Assembly: GCF_035046485.1 (NCBI RefSeq)
Contig: NC_085136.1
Span: 160,081,963 to 160,145,962 of the forward strand
Source: Aedes albopictus
Taxonomy: Eukaryota; Arthropoda; Insecta; Diptera; Culicidae
DNA length: 64,000 nucleotides
Direction of reading: 5' to 3'
Position 1 is the first letter of the stretch, and the number at the start of each line of letters is the position of its first letter. This document shows, piece after piece, positions 11,696 through 22,758 of the stretch. A program made the translations under genes and the position numbers. The notes beneath the pieces were generated by a model. That model ran no database searches. It was not told the origin of the DNA and was given only the letters and a program-made list of their open reading frames with translations.

Positions 11696-11862
11696 CCCAA
11701 GCAACACACATGTTATAATATAGTTACGACAGCGCAAGTTTTGGTTGTATAGAAGTTTATTTTACGTAATTCTAACATTGTGTTGAAATAACGTTAAATA
11801 AACTTCTATACAACCAAAACTTGCGCTGTCGTAACTTTTATATAACATGTGTGTTGCTTGGG
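11696..11862. mobile_element. 167-bp palindromic MITE, CCCAAGCAACACACATGTTA ends
   Basis: Almost a perfect palindrome: it starts CCCAAGCAACACACATGTTA and ends with its complement. AT on both sides is a likely 2-bp duplication. The ends match those of the host 3.4-kb element, so a family member sits inside a larger relative. It is non-coding. Confidence 0.8.
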
Positions 11863-11869
11863 ATACTTT

Positions 11870-13080
11870 TTATTGTACGTGACTGGTGGAAAAATCCCTG
11901 GATAGTGTTGAAAAGCTGTTGATTATAAGAAAAATTGAATTAAACTTATTTTTAAAACAAAAGCTGTATATTAAAAGATTTATATACGCGTATACGTCTA
12001 GTTTATCTGCAAAAAAAATACCTCTTAGAGAACAGACTATATGATCGGAAGAATGCGAGTAACTTCAACAACAACAAATGCATGAGAGGTACATACCACA
12101 GATAAACAGACGAAACGCCTAGAACAATTTTCGTGAAAATCCATCGCCCAGTTCACACTACCACCTGGTGGAAATGTTTCACGAAACACTGCGTTGTGCA
12201 ATATCGTCATCAGAAGGCGCTAGTGTGAAACGTCAAACGCAAAAAAAAACCATGGGCGCTCTTCTGGTTATGAAAGCCACAACCAAGATTCAAAATGATC
12301 GTTAAAGGCGTGGTCAATGAAAATTTCGTCAGTGTTACATTTGTTTGTCTGTATACATACCATGACAATGCTCACGAAGAAGCAAAAAAAAAATACTACT
12401 GCTATGGATATTGAAAATTTTATAGTAAATTTTTTCTTCAGCCAAGCAAACAACACCAAACTAGTCAGTTAAAACTAATAAGTGATTTTGTTTATTATAA
12501 TCTAACGAACAACATGAACAGTCACTTTCTCAAAGGTCTTCAACTCAACGCTCTCTTGTAGACCGTTTGATGAAAAAAAAAAATATGTTCAAAAGAGTTA
12601 CGAAATCTCACCGAAAGTACCATAGATAAACTGAAAGAGACTGGTTATGCCCAAATGTCCACATTGAATACAAATTTACGCATTTGCACGTCCTGCCGTC
12701 TAGACTTTGACAAACGAGCCATCTGTATATCATCGGTAAAGCAGGGCGCAGGAAGTTCGAAAACGACAACAACTGAGAAATTGCCAGAAGTGCTAAGTGC
12801 AGAGAGTCATGCCACCGTACCATCAGCGACATCTGTTTAAACAATTTAATCACGCCCCTTTTCAAAAATGCTTTGAAATATTCTTTAACATCTATACCCA
12901 TTTCAATATTTTTAACGTTGCAAAACACGCTTCAACATTCATCTTGAAGAAGAGGGAAAACACTTGTGCTCAAATGTAACAGAAAATTAATGAATAAACG
13001 ACTAATGCGCGGAGGGCGTGATAAAATCGGAACATTACTGTACATATAATATACATAATACATAATAAAAACAGCTTGTT
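11870..13080. other. Unique centre of the foldback element
   Basis: Between the arms is non-repeated sequence with one mildly suggestive plus-strand frame (12655-12840, 61 codons) containing LRICTSCRLDFDKR followed by a Ser/Thr/Glu-rich tail. It is short, has no downstream continuation, and the opposite strand is open over the same region, so coding is unproven. The rest shows nothing recognisable. Confidence 0.4.
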
Positions 13081-13082
13081 TT

Positions 13083-13800
13083 ACTCACGCAAGGCCATTA
13101 ACAATAAAATCAGCATCAAACTGCGATTTCCGGCCGAAATAATTTACACTAAAACAAAATATTATTAAATATGAAAATTGTGAAATGTTTGAATTGTCAT
13201 AACTTTTTTGTTTATTAGTTTATCATCACCAAATTTTTATGGTAGATTGCTAATACAATGGACCATTTTCCCTAAAAAATTACGTTGGTAAAAAGATAGG
13301 GTTTTGAGATATTTGAGTTTTTGTGACAAAAATGATATTTGAGCTTTTGTGACAACAATGGTATTTTTTAATGTTAAAATTTTTTTTTCCACATTGTATA
13401 TTTTCTTAGGAATCACCATTTAGTTTGTCTAACTTTGCTGAACAATAAAATCAGCATCAAACTGCGATTTCTGACCGAAATAATTCACACAGAAAAAAAA
13501 AACATTTACCAAATGTGAAAATTGTGAAATGTTTGAAATGTTATAACTTTTTGGTTTATTAGTTTACCATCACCAAATTTTTATGGTAGATTGCTAATAC
13601 AATGGACCGTCTTCCCTAAGAAAACACGTTGGTAAAAAGATAGGGTTTTGAGTTATTTGAGTTTTTGTGCCAAAAATTATATTTTTTCATATTTAAAAAG
13701 AAGTTTTTTCACAGTGTATATTTTCTAAGGAATCACCATTTAGTTATCTAACTTTGCTGAAAAATTCATAGCAATCGAACGAACCATTTTGGCTGTGCAG
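13083..13800 (+). repeat. Two tandem ~355-bp repeats forming the right arm region
   Basis: The block starting AATAAAATCAGCATCAAACT occurs at about 13100 and again at 13444, with the same order of internal motifs (TTTTTATGGTAGATTGCTAA, ATAGGGTTTTGAG). The second copy is the inverted partner of the left arm. This looks like local duplication of an arm. Confidence 0.7.
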
Positions 13801-13988
13801 ATTTTTGAATATATTTGAACCATTTTCACATACACCCTTTTGAAAAGTTAGTCGTGATTCAAAATAAAAAATTGATATCGAAAAATGGCGATTCAGATGG
13901 AACTGAAAAACTGTGCAAAGTTTCAGTTCAATAGAAAATCATGAATTAAAAAATTTCCTTAATTTTGATGCTGTTGCTTGGAATCGCT

Positions 13989-14195
13989 CATAAAGGGAAT
14001 GCTAGAGTTAGTGCATATTTACATGTTATATCATGTGAAATTACGTTACGTTCGCGTAAATTTCCGCTAATAGTCGCATAACCGGTTAGTGTCCATGATG
14101 GTTTACGCGATGGTTGGCGGAAATTTACACGATGGTAATGTAATTTTACATTATATCTCATGTAAAAGTGCACTAGCTCTAGCATTCCCTTTATG
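13989..14195. mobile_element. ~200-bp MITE with AAGGGAATGCTAGAG termini
   Basis: The left end CATAAAGGGAATGCTAGAGT is the complement of the right end near 14195, and inverted similarity continues inward past GCGGAAATTTAC. The ends can be read as TA-flanked AAGGGAATGC. It is nested in the right arm of the 3.4-kb foldback. Non-coding. Confidence 0.72.
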
Positions 14196-14294
14196 TGCAT
14201 GATTTCTCGCGGAATTTTAATTACATATTTTTTCTGTGTATACAACCAAAACTTGCGCTGCCGTAGCTATTATATGACATGTGTGTTGCTTGGG

Positions 14295-14860
14295 AAGCTC
14301 GGACTGGTGGTGAATGCATCAAAAACGAAGTACATGCTGGCGGGATGAACCGCGAACAACAGGGCAAGCCTAGACAGCAATGTTATGGTAGATGGGGATA
14401 CCTTTGAGGTGGCGGAAGACTTCGTCTACCTCGGATCCCTAATAACGGTAGACAACAACGTTAGCCGTGAAATACGAAGGCGCATTATCAGTTGAAATCG
14501 GGCCTACTATGGGCCATGCACAGGACGCTGCTACGACCGGTGTTTCTATACGAGCACGAGACTTGGAGCATGCTCGAGGAGGACATACAAGCACTCGAAG
14601 TGTTCGAGCGTCGTGTGCCCAACACCATGTTTGGCGATGTGCTGGGGCTCGTTGCACTCTACGGTGAACCTAGGTATCCGGAAGGTGACAAAAGCTGGAA
14701 GGATATGATGGGCATGGCATGTTGTGAGGATGCTATACCACAATCCTGCAGAACTAGTGTGCAAGATAGGCGGATCAGGTGGAAAGAGATCTGACGAGCG
14801 TTCAACATGGCAGAGGATGAAGATTGACAACCACGAACCGTGTATTATGGAGAAATAATG
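14295..14860 (+). pseudogene. RTE-like non-LTR RT fragment, right half
   Basis: Continues the fragment interrupted at 10888: KLGLVVNASKTKYMLAG (stop), then GDTFEVAEDFVYLGSLIT and VSREIRRRI, then a frame-shifted C-terminal block. These are post-catalytic motifs of the same RT family seen at 10560, 30797 and 41525. Several stops and frame changes rule out function. Confidence 0.68.
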
Positions 14861-15354
14861 TTGATTCTGTTTTATCTTGAATTTGAAATGGAAGGAAATT
14901 AAATTGTAGTAGATATTTAATTGCGTAAATTTTGTCCACAATTTGGGATGGCGCAGATGGGTTTCTTTTCCATACCCGTGGCGTGACTACTACTAAATTT
15001 ATCACAACTGTATTGCACTTAAGTCCTAAAACATTCATTGCTTCAGTCAATATAGAAAAACAATGAAGCCCTTGATACTAGAGAGAGACGGTTTCGGACA
15101 TTCTTGATTCAAGCCATACTTTTGCATTCATGCTGTTCTCAACAAACCCATCCATCGGTCGTCTGTGAAAAAGTAAACAACCGAGAACGAGGAAAACACC
15201 ATGAGATGTCGACGGTTGTAAGTAGTAGCGTTTGTGAGTTTAGGGAAAAGGGTGGAATAATGCTCCACGGCTACGGGTTTCCAAATAAATTCTTCTTTTT
15301 GCCAAGTTGTGTGATTTATAACGAACAAACAGATGGATGTTAATTGGTGAGCTC
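14861..15354. other. Short stretch with nothing recognisable
   Basis: About 500 bp of unique-looking sequence between the RTE-like fragment and the SINE. Only short overlapping frames on both strands are present. Confidence 0.4.
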
Positions 15355-15361
15355 ATTCCAT

Positions 15362-15649
15362 CTTCTTCTTCTTCTTCTTGGCGTAACGTCCTCACTGGGA
15401 CAAAGCCTGCTTCTCAGCTTAGTGTTCTATGAGCACTTCCACAGTTATTAACTGAGAGCTTCCTCTGCCAATGACCATTTTGCATGTGTATATCGTGTGG
15501 CAGGCACGAAGATACTCTATGCCCAAGGAAGTCAAGGAAATTTCCTTCACGAAAAGATCCTGGACCGACCGGGAATCGAACCCGTCACCCTCAGCATGGT
15601 CATGCTGAATACCCGTGCGTTTACCGCCTTGGCTATATGGGCCCTTATT
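15362..15649 (-). mobile_element. Feilai-like tRNA-derived SINE, full length
   Basis: On the minus strand it begins GGGCCCATATAGCCAAGGCG with a tRNA-like head whose B box is GGTTCGATTCC (near 15577), followed by the body and a terminal (AAG)n run, seen as TTC repeats at 15362-15380. ATTCCAT flanks both sides (15355-15361 and 15650-15656), a probable target duplication. The A and B boxes look intact, so it is the best-preserved of three copies here. The family name is from memory. Confidence 0.85.
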
Positions 15650-15659
15650 ATTCCATATT

Positions 15660-16130
15660 ATTCGTATATGTAGAAGAACCAATTTCGATCATTTAAACAT
15701 ACATCAGCATTTTTCATCACCCTCCCCTACATATTTTCTTTCCCGCTATTTTTGTTATAATAATGACGCGCATTCACTAAAAGTCTTGGCTGAGTAATCG
15801 CTGTCGTATGCTTCATCTTTGCGGCGGCGACGACGACGACAACGTGTGGAGGAGGCGTGTATCAAGTGTAAGATTTTATTTTGTCTTTTTTTTTCATTAC
15901 AAATGTCTTGTTTTTCGTGTGGCATATTTTCACTCAACAATCAGCTGACTGTGATGGGACCCACCCGCCACCGACCGTCATCGCCAACACACAGACGATG
16001 TTTCGAGGCCATCACACTCGTCGAGGATGATGGCTTGTTGAGATGTGGCATTGTCGCATTGTATGCAGCGATGGAGGGGCGTTTGACAATGGAGACGCAT
16101 GGTAATTAGTATCTCAGATGGCTTCATGTT
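15660..16130. other. Non-coding stretch before R1-type 5' region
   Basis: I see no repeat ends or coding homology here. A (GAC)n-rich patch at 15825-15842 is the only low-complexity feature. Confidence 0.4.
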
Positions 16131-16169
16131 GGTTTCCCTTTGATTTTGCTTCTATGACTATTAGGGAGA

Positions 16170-16783
16170 TTAACTGCTCAACAGACACTAGAACGGCAGG
16201 TTCAGGCAGTGCGGGGATGTGGACCGCCTCCAACAGTTACAAAAGGAGGCTGGACTACAACGCTAGAACTCCCCCTCCACTAAACAATTTCCATTGGTCA
16301 GCAGGGACGGTAGTCCAGAGGCTTGACAAACTCCCACCTTCTGCGAGTCAGTCATACATTCGTCGGCTAAGAATAGGACTACTGTCCCCAATTCAAGGCG
16401 TCAAGCGACCCGTGCCGAGGAATGAATGGTCGAGGAAGTGAAAAAGATGCTCGATCGTAACGGAGCCTGTGGGACACCTGGGCACCACCCCACAGTAATT
16501 TGTCCCTTACCGTGTTAATGCAGGGCTCTGGCGTGGCGGACCTCTATTTCCCGTGCAACTTGTGGAATTTTATATGCACAACAACAACAACAATAATCAG
16601 AAACAAGTGATGGTAGTAGCGGTAGTAGAGATGTTAACCCCTTTCGTGTGAAGTGGGTTAACTAAGTCTCCGTTAAGGAGAGCGGAAACAGGAGGAAGCA
16701 GCTGTACCCATAGTACCAGTATTGGATACCCCATTTCCTTTCCCGTTAATTGTTCGGGAGAGTTCATGGATGGAGCGTGATTA
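16170..16783 (+). repeat. Probable 5' UTR of R1/LOA-type element
   Basis: GC-balanced sequence that leads into an ORF1-like reading (next entry). Part of it (16412-16500, with GAGGAATGAATGG and AACGGAGCCTGTGG) recurs in reverse orientation at 46482-46560. Its repetition and position support a non-LTR 5' UTR. Confidence 0.45.
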
Positions 16784-17860
16784 ATGAGGGCCATCAATAG
16801 AAATAGAGATGGGCTCTCTACGATGGAGGTGGCTGCTCAGCAGCTTGACTTCATCATTGACTTTGCTTCCTCGAAGTCTAACATCAGCAAGGACCTCAAG
16901 CAGGCTCTGATGAGATTTCACAAGTCAATTATGGTGGGCAAGCAGGACCATGAGATACTCATGGCGACTGTGGCAGCGGCAGAACCAGTGAAGTTGAAGG
17001 TGCCAAAGTCTACCCCGACGGAGGCTTTCGCATTCACGGATAGAAGCAATCGCAGAAGTGTGTGAGACAGCCGTCAGGGGAGGAGCCACTAAGCGGCACC
17101 CGCAAGGCCAGGCGGTTGTTAGCCCCAAAAGTCGGCAGTAATGTTATTAGGTCTAACCCTAGTCAGGCGTCCCGTAGCTGGGAAGAAAGACTCTGAAAGG
17201 TCCAACCGACCCGGATTGAAGGGAACAGGAGGTTGCGACCATTTATAGGTCCTCAACCATCACAGGTTAGGGCGGATCAGGGAAAGGACGCCCCCTAGAC
17301 CATAGTGCAGCGGAAAAACATGAAGAAGAAGAAACAGGGCGTAAGGAAACCGGGCCAAAGAAAGGCAAGAGGGCAGGTGCAAACGCGAGATGGGTGACGC
17401 GCGTCATCAAGACTCAAGAGCTCGCGTACTCGAAAGACTTAAAGGTGATTAGAAGCGACACCAAGCTCGTGAATCTAGGAGCCCTCTCTACGGCCAACTC
17501 GGTCGGATACGAGGAAGATGAGAACCCCCCGCCACGGACACTCAGTCATGGCAACCGAGATAGCGAGGCCCTCGGGCAAACATTGACAGCAAACGACAGC
17601 TAAACAATTTCAATAATCTCTGTAAAAAATCCGAAACTCTGTGTTTTTCTTTCGGTGAGCCCTTCTGGCCCACCAGACATCAGAAAAGAGACGAACCAGC
17701 CAAGGGCTGAAAGTCTTCATAATAAAAATAAATCAATCAATCAATCTAGGAGCCGACGTGTGTAGTATTAGACGTATTCTGTTACCAAAACCATGGCAAC
17801 AATATTGTGGGAAATTTGTGGATTTTTCCTGGAAAAGTGTGATTGCAGGGGTGGCGGGAC
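16784..17860 (+). pseudogene. R1/LOA-type ORF1 relic, interrupted by an insertion
   Basis: Opens with a readable N-terminal part (QLDFIIDFASSKSNISKDLK) matching the ORF1 at 25.9 kb (QLGKIIDFASTKSNISKDLK), including the following AAAEPVKLKVPK segment. A later block near 17440 reads KVIRSDTKLVNLGA and resumes after an insertion at 17743 with GADVCSIRRI, matching SDAKLEGLGADVRSIRRT in the other copy. Frameshifts and stops disable it. Nothing of its zinc knuckles or ORF2 follows. Confidence 0.72.
17484..17742 (+). mobile_element. 259-bp retroposon (SINE-like) with target duplication
   Basis: AATCTAGGAGCC occurs immediately before (17472-17483) and after (17743-17754) the insertion, and the ORF1 reading continues across the two copies. 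The insert ends in an A-rich tail with ATAAATCAATCAATC. The tail plus 12-bp duplication indicate target-primed insertion. I see no clear tRNA-like head, so it is either a SINE of another type or a 5'-truncated LINE end. Confidence 0.72.
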
Positions 17861-17888
17861 TACACAGAAACCGTCAGGCGAATCTCGG

Positions 17889-18490
17889 TGGATCAAGTCC
17901 AGCCACCTCCCAGGTCCTGGTGGCGAGCTCTAGAATGATGGCCGGTGAGTTCGCGAAGCCAGTTCGCAGTGGCACACGTGGCACGACATACCGTCGGGAA
18001 GGAAGCCGGGTACCGCCATATACGACCCGTTTCTGGCTTTCCGCTGAGACTGGTGACGAGCCCCAGGTTGGTGGTCGGAGAGCCCCATCGCCATTTACCC
18101 GTGCCACACATGGCGTGAGTGTGACAACCGCTGCCGTTGATGTGAGGGTCCCCGAGAGGACCGTGGGTTTCCCCGCTCTCGAGAGTGCTCAATATCCGAT
18201 TGGTTGTCACCGCGTGCACGAGTCTATGGGACAACGGTCACACAACGGCCCAGAATCCCAGCTTCTTCCCCACCCTTCAAAAGGGCAAGTAAAAAAAAAC
18301 TGAAACCCTACCTCGATCCGGACGGTGTCAGCGAAACTACCGTTGAGCCGAGAGCCTTATTAACGGAATCCATCATGCAGATCTAGTTGGATCAAGTCCC
18401 GCCACTTCCTCGGTCCTGGTGTCAAGCCCTAGGCTAGTGGCCGGCGGGTCCTCGAAGCCAGTTCACAGTGCCATACGTGACGCGAGAGGA
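17889..18490 (+). repeat. Pair of ~100-bp direct repeats in GC-rich sequence
   Basis: The block starting TGGATCAAGTCC at 17889 recurs at 18388 with about 75 percent identity by eye, including TCCTGGTG and GAAGCCAGTTC. It may be part of an R1-type 5' UTR. The long open frame here (17758-18303) has no recognisable product. Confidence 0.5.
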
Positions 18491-18529
18491 AGCAGCCTCC
18501 GCCATTGATGTGAGGACCGCGAGATTTTT

Positions 18530-19029
18530 TTCCCATCTGTAGAGCCTTTTAACCACTGCGCCCATTATTGAAGGATATTGTGGTATGACACATTTTTTAA
18601 TTCGGTGCAAGTCAAATATCCTGTCACAATTGAGCTGTGATGGACAATGGTTGATGTAACACCTAATCCCCCCTCTGAAAATCGTACGTCTAGACTATCC
18701 TACTAGGTTGCATCTTTGGCAAGTACAATCTATTCCACTTCGTCTCTTTTTCCTTATCGCATGAGCTCCAACGTCTAGTACGGCCGCAACGATATACCCC
18801 ACTCCCCCATATTCGATATAACTTTGTAATTTAATAAGAATAAAAATGTTTAAACTTAGTTTTGTGCAAGGTTTTTTTCATTCCTTAGGGCTTGAATTTC
18901 CTGTGTTGTCCCCATCTGTTGCGTTGTTGACTGGTGTTGGTGTCGTGAATCCTCCCGTAGTAAGTGGCAGCTGATCTTGAGAGGAATTAGGCCTGAGTTA
19001 GAGCATTATTACAACTCGTACAGGTGAAA
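18530..19029. other. Stretch with nothing recognisable
   Basis: AT-rich sequence without repeats, coding similarity or terminal motifs that I can identify. Confidence 0.4.
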
Positions 19030-20619
19030 TGATCATCGAGCTCATGCTAGATTAGAAGCGCAAGTGCGCCAATGTGGAAGAGTTGGTCACTACACTGCGG
19101 CAACAGCCGTTTGGATACAGCAAGGTTCTGTAGGGTCCCATGTGGCTTTGTTACAGCTACATGTGGTGGTTTCTAATGAGCCCGTTGAATTGAATAGAAA
19201 TCCTCAAATTAGGCTGATCAGTTTGCCAACTGACCATATACTAGCCACCAGAGGCTTACTTCGGGTGTCTGGAACAAGACAGAAATAAAGAGACTGTAAA
19301 GGGCATGACAGGAGGATGTTGAGATGAAGGTCATACAGCACAAGGCTGCACGAATCCTCCCAAGTGTTTGATTTGTTCCGGGAAATGCGCGAAATGTGCC
19401 CAGTCTTCAAAAAAGCAACAGCTGACAAATCATAGTGCATGTAATGCAGCTGAACCTGAAGCACTGCAACGTAGCCCAGCAACTGCTTTATTAGGCAGTT
19501 TTTGAGTGGGGGACGGATATCGCCATCAAAGTGGATCTATACCGAGTACTTGCCGGTAACGGCGATTGGGCCGCGGATGGGTCCTGAAAAATGGCGGTGA
19601 TATAGATGACTGGTAAATATTCCGTCCAGGTGTTGGTGTCTACTGCTTATGAGAGCTTCTTGGTTACCAAGGTAAACGGGGTCTTCTTCTGTAGCTGCTT
19701 CACGGCTCTGCGGTGGTCGATCGATCAGTTCACGCAGATGCTGGACTGTATGACATCCGTGGCTGAAAGGGCGAAGGCCGGTGGTAATAGCGGATGACTT
19801 CATTGCCTGGACTGTGGAATGGGGAAGTCGTTTCACGAACCAGCGAGGTCAGATCCTGCTGGAAACACCGGCCATACTAGATGTCGACCTGACCTATGTC
19901 GGTACCAAGAGTACCTTTATTCGGAACGGTGCGGAGTCGATTATTGTCGTTACTTTTTGTAGTCCTTGCCTAAGAAGTAGTTCGAACGGGAGAGTTCGGA
20001 GGTTCGCTACAAAATCGACTACTGCAACATCAGACAGCGCCGGGTAGAGAAAGGGGCGGCTAAGCCAAGGCCAAACCCTCGCAGGTGGAAGACATCATAC
20101 TTCAACGACTAGGTATTGAAAAAGGCGCTCCGCCGTGAGCAAAACTTACTCGGTTTAGGCGGAGTCAAGCTGGTAACGGTGCTCTTGCTTGCGTACGATG
20201 CGATCAGGCAAATCCACCCTAGCAATGGGAGACCGCCGTTTTACTGATGGACTCAAGTGATTGCGGACCTGCGCCGCGCCTGCCTACGGAGCTGGTAGAT
20301 ACAGCGAGTATGGACAGGGGAAGAGCGAAATAAACGACGGCTGGTGTTCGCCACTGCCAAAGTTGCGCTGAAGACCTACAGGAAGACCTACGCTGAAGAT
20401 ATCTACAGGATCATGATGGCCAAGACATGAGGTGTTATGGTTTCTACAGAGCAATCTTCAGAGATATTGGACTTGAGATGTTGGAGAGTTTCATAGGACA
20501 GCTGGGAACTGGAACTGGCGATGGTTAGATGGTCACCGATGAGGAACTTACAGAGATTGCAAAATCTATTAGCGTAGGTGAGGCCTCAGGTGCAGACGGA
20601 GCTCCGAACATGGCCTTTA

Positions 20620-20819
20620 AAGACGCGGACACGTTCAATGGTTCCAGTGAGCCATTCGCTCTTTTAAGGAAGCACGACACTAGACAACGGACTAGCATGC
20701 AACGCCCAGTGTCACAGCTGAAAACTTTTCCTGACAGCTATGGCGGGAATCGAACCCGCACTCCTGAGCACGATGCGACTAAATGCTTGGTGACACTAGT
20801 CGCACGACCACGAAGCCAC
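20620..20819 (-). mobile_element. tRNA-derived SINE, same family as 31738-31950
   Basis: On the minus strand the head reads GTGGCTTCGTGGTCGTGCGA with B box GGTTCGATTCC (near 20755-20745). The body shares GGAAAAGTTTTC and CACTGGGCGTT and GTCCGTTGTC blocks, in order, with the plus-strand SINE at 31.7 kb. Ends are approximate and no target duplication was resolved. Confidence 0.7.
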
Positions 20820-20839
20820 ACACCCTTAAAAGTAGTTAC

Positions 20840-21330
20840 TGCAGAGGCTCCCGGGACAAGGATGGAAGAAAATCGCTTCTAACGATAAATGATACAGGAT
20901 ACGAATAATCCAAGATAGCCTTGTTCTTGCAGTAGCATGATGCCGACGCCTCACACCGTGCTCGTATCACAGAGACAATCAAAGCATCTGATGCACGCTT
21001 TATCGCGTGATGACCCGTTATCGGATCATGTTACAAGTCGTGATAAATTTTATTCATGCCGATTTATGCCACTTATGCTCCCGGAACCCGAATTCATCAT
21101 TAATAATAATACACTCTTATGCATATCATGAAGCTTCAGCAAAAGGAATGCACAAAAAGTGACCGAAAATCGAAATTTATTATTTCGACTTCATGATAAC
21201 GATCGCATCGCGGCCGCACATGCCGAGCGATTCATTATTCGCGAAGTATGGTTTGTTATGAATGCTTGACGACAAAATTACATCGTTGTTGCTATGATCG
21301 CGCGATGCCCTAACATAGCGACACATTCAA
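20840..21330. other. Unidentified insertion in R1-type RT
   Basis: About 500 bp separates the pre-RT block from the RT block of the R1-type copy. It contains no ends or coding features that I recognise. The RT reading resumes at 21334 (MFRSDMQKCPEDWK). Confidence 0.4.
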
Positions 21331-21535
21331 AATCTTATCATGATCACTAGACCCGGGATGTTCAGATCTGATATGCAGAAATGCCCAGAGGATTGGAAAC
21401 GGCTGAGCCTGGTACTGTTGCCAAAGGCGGGGAATCCAGCTGGAAACCCGTCGGCATATAGACCAATATGCTTGATCGGTACGGCGAGGACGGTGCTCGA
21501 GAAGATTATCCTCAGCAAGCTGATGAGGCATACTA

Positions 21536-22416
21536 CCCAGGTAACCAATAAGCAGTTAAAATGGCATTAATTCGGCGCTATATGCGCCTTTACAGAAGCT
21601 CATTAAATGTTAATTTGCCGTATATGCGCCATAAGTGCTAATTAAATGCAGGTTTCGGCCCAATATACAGCTGATTAAATGCTTAAATTTCATATCCCCC
21701 AAATTGTCAAAAATAAAAACCAAATATTTTCCCCTGCCCATTTTACGGCTTCCTTTTCTCTTCTATTTTTATCCTCACTCTCCTGTGCAACTTTTAAGGT
21801 TTGGGAGCACGTTTTGGAATGCTGTTGTTGTGTTTTTTCGCTGATTTCGGTGAAATTGGGATTTCATCCCTCGATTCTCGGGTTAACGATGGTGCTGGAC
21901 CGCACTACGATGTAAGCTATAGATGATTAGATAATGTGCGTTTGTTTTTTGATCTATTTAAAGCTTGAATATTACACCGGCAGTTGCTTCGTTAGATATC
22001 CTATGGGGTCAGAATGTGCGGATAATTAAATCGAGCACAGGAAGCTAACCAAAACCATGGAATTTATTTGCCAAAGCATGTTTTTCCATTGTTTTTAGTT
22101 GCTACTTTATAAATGAAAGGATACCAAATGATAATGGCATCTACACGTAAATTAGAAAATGGAAATGTCTTGTAGGTTAGGATCGCTCATCTGACTTAGC
22201 ACTTTTATGGCAATAAAGTAGCAATTGTTCTGCTTGTTGACCAAAACATACCGTGCATCTGAAATGCTACATAACTGCTGTCAGATTTTAAGTAGCATTT
22301 CAATTGCTAATACAGGGCAGTTTAGCAGTCAAACTGCTATGATACGGCAGTAAGCAGGTCGAATGCATATATACAACAGATATACGGCTTATTCAAATGC
22401 TTATTGGTTACCTGGG
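21536..22416. mobile_element. 881-bp TIR element, CCCAGGTAACCAATAAGCA ends, TA target
   Basis: The left end CCCAGGTAACCAATAAGCAG is matched in inverse at the right end, and TA flanks both ends (21534-21535 and 22417-22418). It splits the R1-type RT between a conserved block ending near LSKLMRHT and NGFSNNQFGLRKG. No transposase ORF is present; the interior has short repeats with GCTATATGCGCC-like motifs. Confidence 0.8.
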
Positions 22417-22470
22417 TAACGATGTAAATGGTTTTTCGAATAACCAGTTCGGCTTGCGGAAAGGGTTCCG

Positions 22471-22758
22471 GGTCATTTTGCCGAACACCATTTGGCCAAA
22501 TGCCGTTTGGCCGAAAAATGAATGATGAACTTAAGTGACCATGCCACAGTTCTCCGCATCAATATAACTCGAAAGAACAGCCTGTGGTTCAAAGAAGCAA
22601 AAATCTTTGATGAAATAATGGCAGTTTCTACACCAACTAATCCCTGAATGTCAAAACTAGAAAGAATAGCCTATGATAAAAAGTAGGAAATATGTCTGAT
22701 GATCATAACGGCATTCAGCCAGATGGCATTCGGCCGAACGACATTCAGCCAAACGGCC
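22471..22758. mobile_element. MITE-like insertion built of TTTGGCCGAA repeats
   Basis: Both ends consist of short iterations such as CATTTGGCCAAATGCCGTTT (left) and GGCATTCGGCCGAACGACAT (right), forming inverted ends. The middle is AT-rich. The R1-type RT reading continues on either side. Exact ends are uncertain. Confidence 0.55.

Larger units (their letters stand above)
10889..14294. mobile_element. 3.4-kb foldback element inserted in the RTE-like fragment
   Basis: The ends are inverted repeats of about 50 bp: left CCCAAGGAACACACATGTCA, right (complemented) CCCAAGCAACACACATGTCA, both continuing into GCACAAGTTTTGGTTG or close to it. Further in, about 11000-11570 and 13440-13960 are inverted copies of each other, so the element is a large imperfect hairpin. 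Comparing the disrupted coding sequence on each side suggests a 2-bp (AA) target duplication. It carries two smaller MITEs (11696-11862 and about 13989-14195), and no transposase ORF was found, so it would be non-autonomous. Confidence 0.75.

Noticed and set aside
12608..12928. 106-codon minus-strand frame in the foldback centre
   Set aside because: No motif, overlaps a slightly more suggestive plus-strand frame; likely chance.
17758..18303. 181-codon plus-strand frame as a gene
   Set aside because: GC-rich repeated sequence with open frames on both strands; no recognisable motif; it starts inside an R1-type ORF1 remnant.
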